From PUMD01 sp964599275 (GTDB taxonomy: Bacteria; Bacillota; Sulfobacillia; SLMV01): a stretch of 64,000 nt of DNA. A model generated the notes under the pieces. That model did no database searches and was not told the origin of the DNA. It saw only the letters and a list, made by a program, of their open reading frames with translations. This document shows positions 59,445 to 64,000 of this stretch, piece by piece. Each line of letters opens with the position of its first letter. Within the stretch, counting starts at the first letter, position 1. The position numbers and the translations under genes were made by a program. Location of the stretch: the NCBI GenBank assembly GCA_964599275.1, contig CAZRFK010000001.1:1-64000 (forward strand). Reading direction: 5' to 3'.

Positions 59445-61268
59445 TCAAAAAGACCTGAAGCGCGATTTTTTCAGTTCTCTAATAAGTTCTGCCTGTTCTC
59501 GTAAAATCTTACGGGGTACCTTTTCCCCTTCTTGGTCGTGTCTAGCTATAATATTGTCTAACTCCTCAATCCGCCTCATTTTTCTCCTGCAGATCAAAAG
59601 CTCCATGCAATCAGAAAACACTTTGTCAACGGAGTTATCTGGAATTTCTTCCTCCATAAGGATTTCTGAAAAAATACGTCTTATCTCTTCTTTATCACAA
59701 TCACTCAAGACTTCAGACCGAAGCCTATCAATATCCTGGCAATTACTATTCAGTACGGCTTCAGCAAAAGACTGGTGAACACTGTTTTCAAAATCCTCCG
59801 GGTTCAGAGATTCTCTTGCACGCTGTAGGAATCTTTGTGTATAAAACATTAATTTTATTAACTGACGTTCAGCCCGCCATTGACCCAGATTGTTATCAGG
59901 TAAATATTTAATACCGTAATTTTCCTTAATATTATGTCTATCTCTATCAGGTTTATGCTTTTGTTCCACTTTTTGCAACTTACTTAATTGTTTTCTAACC
60001 GCTTTTTCGTCCACTCTAAGTGATTGAGCCATAAATCGAATTCTATCAGCCCTAACTACCTCGTCCTCCTCAGCCCATATCAGAGGTGCCATATCACGTA
60101 TAATATGAGCCTTACCTTCCGCTGCCGACCTGTCTCTACGTTTAAGACTACGTTCCCAGCAAAACTGAAAGAAGCTTTTTGCCTGCTCGAGATGCTTGTT
60201 AAATATATCCTTCCCCTCTTCATTTAACACGTCATCCGGATCCTTATCTTCGGGTAAATCGACCACTTTCAATGCAATCGATGTACCGGTAAATTGATTC
60301 AAACTTCTTACCGCAGCATCAGAACCAGCAGCATCCGCATCATAAGCAACGTAGACATTATCGGTATATCTGGCCAACAGCTGGGCATGTTCAGCGGTCA
60401 GAGATGTACCCATAGAAGCAACTGTCTCCTGCCAACCGTGAGCAGAACATGCCAAAACATCTATATATCCTTCGACAATTATCGCTCTATTCCTTTTACG
60501 AATACGAGATCTGGCCTGCTCCAAGCCGTACCATACCTGCCGTTTCTTAAACAAAGGACTATCAGGTGTGTTCAAATATTTGGGTTCCGCGTTAGAGTCT
60601 ATGACTCTCCCACCAAAACCAACTACATTGCCGCGCGGATCAGTAATGGGAAATATAATTCTACCCCTAAAAACATCATAGTAGTTATCCGTTTTTTTGC
60701 TTTTATTTACTACGCCCATCATTTTTGCCGCTTTCAGGTTTGCTCCGTGTTTTTCAAGATAACCACACAATGCATCCCAACTATCCGGAGCCCATCCCAA
60801 GCGGTAATCTTTCTGAACTTCACGAGGAACTTTTCGTTCCTTGAGATATTTTGCTGCTGGGCGATTCTGCTCAAGTTTTTGCTGATAGAACTTACAAACA
60901 AAATCCCCCAATTTTATTAAATATTTTCTGACTCTTGCCCGTTGTGAACGCCTTCTCTGTGACTCTGAACTCTGCGAGTCCGAGGGCATGTCCAGACCTG
61001 CACGTTCAGCCAAAAACTCCAGTGCTTCTCTGAATTCCAACCCCTCAATCTCCATGATGAAATTGAAGATATCGCCCCCCGCCTGGCAGCCGAAACAGTA
61101 GTAAAGCTGCTGGGTAGGAGACACAGTAAATGAGGGCGTATCCTCTTGATGAAACGGACACAGTCCAACAAAGTTTTTGCCTTGTTGTTCAAGACGTACA
61201 TACTGCGACACAACTTCGATAATATCATTACTATCACGGACCTGCTCAACGAATCCATCTGTCGACAT
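59445..61268 (-). CDS. dnaG: DNA primase
   Basis: DnaG synthesises RNA primers for replication. The zinc-binding domain has GLCPFHQEDTPSFTVSPTQQ, then LYYCFGCQAGGDIFNFIM (C-x2-H … C-x2-C, residues 30-60). The polymerase core has LGWAPDSWDALCGYLEKHG, FPITDPRGNVVGFGGRVID and the TOPRIM block AIIVEGYIDVLA, then VYVAYDADAAGSDAAVRSLN. The C-terminal helicase-interacting domain is degenerate, as in most families. The ATG at 61268 follows GAGAGGTG; an upstream in-frame start is not supported by a ribosome site. 607 residues. Confidence 0.97.
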   Translation of the reverse strand: MSTDGFVEQVRDSNDIIEVVSQYVRLEQQGKNFVGLCPFHQEDTPSFTVSPTQQLYYCFGCQAGGDIFNFIMEIEGLEFREALEFLAERAGLDMPSDSQSSESQRRRSQRARVRKYLIKLGDFVCKFYQQKLEQNRPAAKYLKERKVPREVQKDYRLGWAPDSWDALCGYLEKHGANLKAAKMMGVVNKSKKTDNYYDVFRGRIIFPITDPRGNVVGFGGRVIDSNAEPKYLNTPDSPLFKKRQVWYGLEQARSRIRKRNRAIIVEGYIDVLACSAHGWQETVASMGTSLTAEHAQLLARYTDNVYVAYDADAAGSDAAVRSLNQFTGTSIALKVVDLPEDKDPDDVLNEEGKDIFNKHLEQAKSFFQFCWERSLKRRDRSAAEGKAHIIRDMAPLIWAEEDEVVRADRIRFMAQSLRVDEKAVRKQLSKLQKVEQKHKPDRDRHNIKENYGIKYLPDNNLGQWRAERQLIKLMFYTQRFLQRARESLNPEDFENSVHQSFAEAVLNSNCQDIDRLRSEVLSDCDKEEIRRIFSEILMEEEIPDNSVDKVFSDCMELLICRRKMRRIEELDNIIARHDQEGEKVPRKILREQAELIRELKKSRFRSF

Positions 61269-61465
61269 TACCAGGCACCTCTCTTGTCCATTCCACAAAA
61301 TCGGGGAGTTTAAACATTTTCTTCAGAATCAATTCTAGAAGTCCAGAATGTTCAGCTAAGCAACCATTCTAAACAGTTACAGTGCCGGTATGTCTCTGAA
61401 CCGTTGCAAAACTCAAAAACGCCAGAAACTTCAACTCACAATTTCATGCTCAACATGATCAAAAT

Positions 61466-61495
61466 CAAAAAGGCCGGGGCATTTGATAATGCCCC
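61466..61495 (-). terminator. Terminator after ppdK
   Basis: GGGGCATT pairs with AATGCCCC (61495-61488 with 61483-61476 on the minus strand), followed by GGCCTTTTTGATTTT. It lies about 70 bases after the ppdK stop. Confidence 0.8.
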
Positions 61496-61567
61496 AGACT
61501 TACTAGAAACGATACTTCTTATTTGTGTTTCTCTAATAAAGGTCAAACTCCTGCCGATAGTGTGAAG

Positions 61568-64000
61568 TCAATCTGTTTTTTGGACATCTTTCGTATTCTT
61601 GATGGCAGATTGAGCCGCAGCCAGTCGAGCCACTGGGAGTCTGTAAGGGGAACAGCTGACATAATCCATGCCTATCTCTGCACAAAACTCAATGGACTTC
61701 GGCTCGCCACCATGCTCACCGCAGATACCAACTTCCAAATCGGGTCTTGTATCTCTACCCAACTGAATTCCCATAGCAACCAACTTACCTACTCCATTTT
61801 TATCCAGGACGGCAAAAGGATTATCATCTAAAATTCCTTCAGATAGATAATGGTGGAGGAACTTGGCCTCAGCATCATCACGACTGAACCCATAGGTGGT
61901 TTGAGTAAGATCGTTGGTACCGAAGGAGAAAAACTCCGCCACCTCAGCAATTTTATCTGCCGTAACGCAGGCCCGCGGGACCTCTATCATGGTACCAATA
62001 CCGAAGTCTATATCAACCTGCTCTCCATCCAACACTGACAGAGCAGTTTCCCGAATCTGAGCTGCCAGAAGTTCACATTCACATGCATCACTGACAAGCG
62101 GAATCATAATTTCAGGATGCACCTCAATCCCCTCCTGGTGCACATCTACAGCAGCCTGCATAATAGCACGGGCCTGCATCTGATACATCTCCGGATATAA
62201 CAAGCCCAATCTGCAGCCCCGCTGCCCCAACATGGGATTGCTTTCATGCAACGTTTCTGCCCGGCTTAATACTTTTTTCTTGCGGAATAATTCAACACTT
62301 TCAACTCCTTCACTGCGCATTTTACTCACCTGCTCTTTGAGGGTTGAAATATCCGGCAAGAACTCGTGCAGAGGCGGGTCAAGAAGGCGTATGGTTACCG
62401 GTAATCCATCCATTATACGGAAAATGGCAGAAAAGTCTCCACGCTGCATAGGGAGCAGTTTTTCTAAAGTCTCCTCCCGCTCCTGGATTGTTTCCGCCAT
62501 AATCATCTCCTGCATGACAGCCAGTCTATTGGTATCCATAAACATGTGTTCGGTACGGCAAAGTCCGATTCCTTCACTCCCAAACTCCCTCGCTATTTGC
62601 GCATCTTCAGGAGTGTCAGCATTTACTCGAACACCTATATCACGATATTCATCTGCCCATTCCAGAAGCGAATTGAATTCCTCAGATAATGTGGGCTCAA
62701 TAAGCGGGGCTTCCTGTGCATAAACTTCTCCGGTTGCTCCATCGATAGTCAGAACATCATCCTTTTTTATGGTGAACTTTGGAGTTTCGACAACACCTTT
62801 GGTTAGGTCGATATCCAGTTCATCACAACCAACCACACATGGTTTGCCCATGCCGCGGGCTACGATGGCCGCGTGACAGGTCATCCCACCGCGGCTGGTC
62901 AGCACACCGTCAGCCTCCACAATACCGTGTACGTCATCGGGTGTTGTTTCGGGGCGTATAAGAATCACGTGTTCTCCCCGCTGGCTGCGCACCTCCGCTT
63001 CATCTGCATCAAAAACAACTTTTCCACTGGCCGCTCCGGGAGAAGCAGGTAAACCTTTTGCTATTGATTCTAACTGGCTGTCAGGGTCAATTTTGGGATG
63101 AAGTAAAACGTCTATGTGGTCTGGCTCAACCCTCATAAGCGCTTCTTTTTCTTCAATAAGGCCTTCAGTCACCATATCATAGGCTATTTTCACTGCGGCC
63201 GCGGCAGTTCGCTTCCCGGTCCGGGTCTGCAGTAAATACAGCTGACCATCTTCTATAGTAAACTCGATATCCTGCATATCACGATAATGTTTTTCCAGTG
63301 TTTCGGCGGCGTTTTCCAGCTGTTCAGATACCCCGGGCATTTCAACCTTAAGTTTGGAAACCTCTTTGGGCGTGCGTATCCCGGCAACAACATCTTCTCC
63401 CTGAGCATTTAGCAGATATTCACCATATAGCCATTTTTCACCTGTTGAGGGATTCCTACTGAAAACAACACCTGTCCCCGAATTCTGTCCCCGGTTGCCA
63501 AAAACCATGGCTTGTACGTTTACAGCTGTACCCAGGTCATTTGGAATACCATGAACCCGCCTGTAAACACGAGCACGCTCGTTATTCCATGAAGCAAATA
63601 CTGCCTCAACGGCGGTAAGCAGCTGTTTACGGGGGTTTTGTGGGAATGTCTCACCGGTCTCCTTGTGATAGATCTCTTTATAATCCTCTACTACTGCCCG
63701 AAGTTCAGCAGTTGTAAGATCAGTATCGTTATCAGCGTCAGCAGATTCCTTGACGTCTGACAGGATGCGTTCGAATTCGTTAATGGAAATGCCTTTAACG
63801 ACATTACCAAACATCTGAATCAGCCGTCTGTAGCAATCCAGAGCAAAACGTCCATCCTGGGTTACTTCTGCAAGACCAGAGACTGTATCATCATTTAAGC
63901 CCAGGTTGAGAATGGTATCCATCATTCCCGGCATAGATATGCTGGCTCCTGAGCGAACTGATACCAGGAGAGGATTTACCTCATCACCTAAAGATTGGTC
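61568..64000 (-). CDS. ppdK: Pyruvate, phosphate dikinase (5' end outside the window)
   Basis: PPDK interconverts pyruvate, ATP and phosphate with PEP, AMP and pyrophosphate. The frame is open to the window edge, so the start and part of the ATP-grasp domain are missing. SGASISMPGMMDTILNLGLN opens the visible part. The swivelling phosphohistidine domain has VLTSRGGMTCHAAIVARGMG (catalytic His in TCHA), and the PEP/pyruvate domain has REFGSEGIGLCRTEHMF, IEVPRACVTADKIAEVAEFF, SFGTNDLTQTTYG and the catalytic Cys in VGICGEHGGEPKSIEF. It ends in a terminator 70 bases on. Confidence 0.96.
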   Translation of the reverse strand, partial: DQSLGDEVNPLLVSVRSGASISMPGMMDTILNLGLNDDTVSGLAEVTQDGRFALDCYRRLIQMFGNVVKGISINEFERILSDVKESADADNDTDLTTAELRAVVEDYKEIYHKETGETFPQNPRKQLLTAVEAVFASWNNERARVYRRVHGIPNDLGTAVNVQAMVFGNRGQNSGTGVVFSRNPSTGEKWLYGEYLLNAQGEDVVAGIRTPKEVSKLKVEMPGVSEQLENAAETLEKHYRDMQDIEFTIEDGQLYLLQTRTGKRTAAAAVKIAYDMVTEGLIEEKEALMRVEPDHIDVLLHPKIDPDSQLESIAKGLPASPGAASGKVVFDADEAEVRSQRGEHVILIRPETTPDDVHGIVEADGVLTSRGGMTCHAAIVARGMGKPCVVGCDELDIDLTKGVVETPKFTIKKDDVLTIDGATGEVYAQEAPLIEPTLSEEFNSLLEWADEYRDIGVRVNADTPEDAQIAREFGSEGIGLCRTEHMFMDTNRLAVMQEMIMAETIQEREETLEKLLPMQRGDFSAIFRIMDGLPVTIRLLDPPLHEFLPDISTLKEQVSKMRSEGVESVELFRKKKVLSRAETLHESNPMLGQRGCRLGLLYPEMYQMQARAIMQAAVDVHQEGIEVHPEIMIPLVSDACECELLAAQIRETALSVLDGEQVDIDFGIGTMIEVPRACVTADKIAEVAEFFSFGTNDLTQTTYGFSRDDAEAKFLHHYLSEGILDDNPFAVLDKNGVGKLVAMGIQLGRDTRPDLEVGICGEHGGEPKSIEFCAEIGMDYVSCSPYRLPVARLAAAQSAIKNTKDVQKTD

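Noticed and set aside
1..64000. CRISPR arrays, insertion sequences, phage genes
   Set aside because: No regularly spaced repeats, transposase motifs or terminal inverted repeats were seen anywhere in the window.

Overview
The window comes from an anaerobic, endospore-forming member of the Bacillota (Clostridia or Natranaerobiia-like). The evidence is a dense set of sporulation genes (spoIIP-like, YIEGIA, spmAB, gerW, spoVAC-AD-AE-AF, spoIIAA-AB-sigF, dacF, spoIIM, spoIVB, spo0A), a split ferredoxin-dependent 2-oxoacid oxidoreductase, a Rex regulator, an aspartate-type 4Fe-4S ferredoxin and remnants of an [FeFe]-hydrogenase operon. Many proteins are unusually acidic (S1, SigA, ScpA, PntB), which would suit a salt- or alkali-adapted organism, but that is inference. 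A run of exactly 100 N shows that this is a draft scaffold. Almost everything is on the minus strand, so the gene orders below read from high to low coordinates.

Layout. 64.0-61.6 kb: 3' part of pyruvate phosphate dikinase. 61.3-57.9 kb: dnaG, sigA, then tRNA-Asn, tRNA-Met and tRNA-Glu. 57.9-55.5 kb: two plus-strand genes, gltX and an orphan histidine kinase. 55.3-52.1 kb: spoIVB, spo0A and an MctB-like membrane protein. 52.0-46.4 kb: an amino-acid oxidation block with two leucine-dehydrogenase paralogues, a P-loop ATPase and the four subunits of a branched-chain 2-oxoacid:ferredoxin oxidoreductase. 46.3-41.6 kb: an unknown gene, DUF3866, a NUDIX ADP-ribose pyrophosphatase, mgtE and spoIIM. 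41.3-38.1 kb: the proton-translocating transhydrogenase pntA1-pntA2-pntB; the pntB C-terminal NADP(H) domain is tandemly duplicated and one copy is hidden by the N gap. 37.9-29.9 kb: xerD, dacF, the spoIIA operon, a dodecin and the spoVA operon. 29.8-26.6 kb: a three-gene activase/dehydratase-like cluster of unknown substrate. 26.6-23.2 kb: site-2 protease, scpA-scpB, DUF2953, gerW, trxA.

Further down: a frameshifted plus-strand L-cysteine desulfidase gene (21.6-22.8 kb); spmA-spmB-ridA-rluB-pncA-pncB (21.3-17.2 kb); a plus-strand ferredoxin; an orphan substrate-binding lipoprotein and an unknown membrane protein; then a short unknown ORF with cmk-plsC-ispH and rpsA (14.4-10.3 kb). Between rpsA and the next sporulation cluster (DUF1614, spoIIP, YIEGIA, its partner, DUF3189) lies a plus-strand decay zone: remnants of hydB, hydA and a 2Fe-2S ferredoxin, followed by an intact rex, with an alcohol-dehydrogenase scrap on the other strand. 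The window ends with der, plsY, gpsA and a decayed cation/proton antiporter.

Functionally the window couples sporulation control (Spo0A, the SigF switch, SpoIVB, SpoIIP/SpoIIM engulfment) and spore dormancy (SpoVA, SpmAB, GerW) with amino-acid fermentation (leucine dehydrogenases to 2-oxoacids to acyl-CoA plus reduced ferredoxin) and NAD(P) balancing (PntAB, nicotinate salvage, Rex). The most notable observation is the PntB domain duplication. Next come the decayed hydrogenase operon beside an intact Rex, the activase trio, and a possible small protein translated just ahead of cmk.
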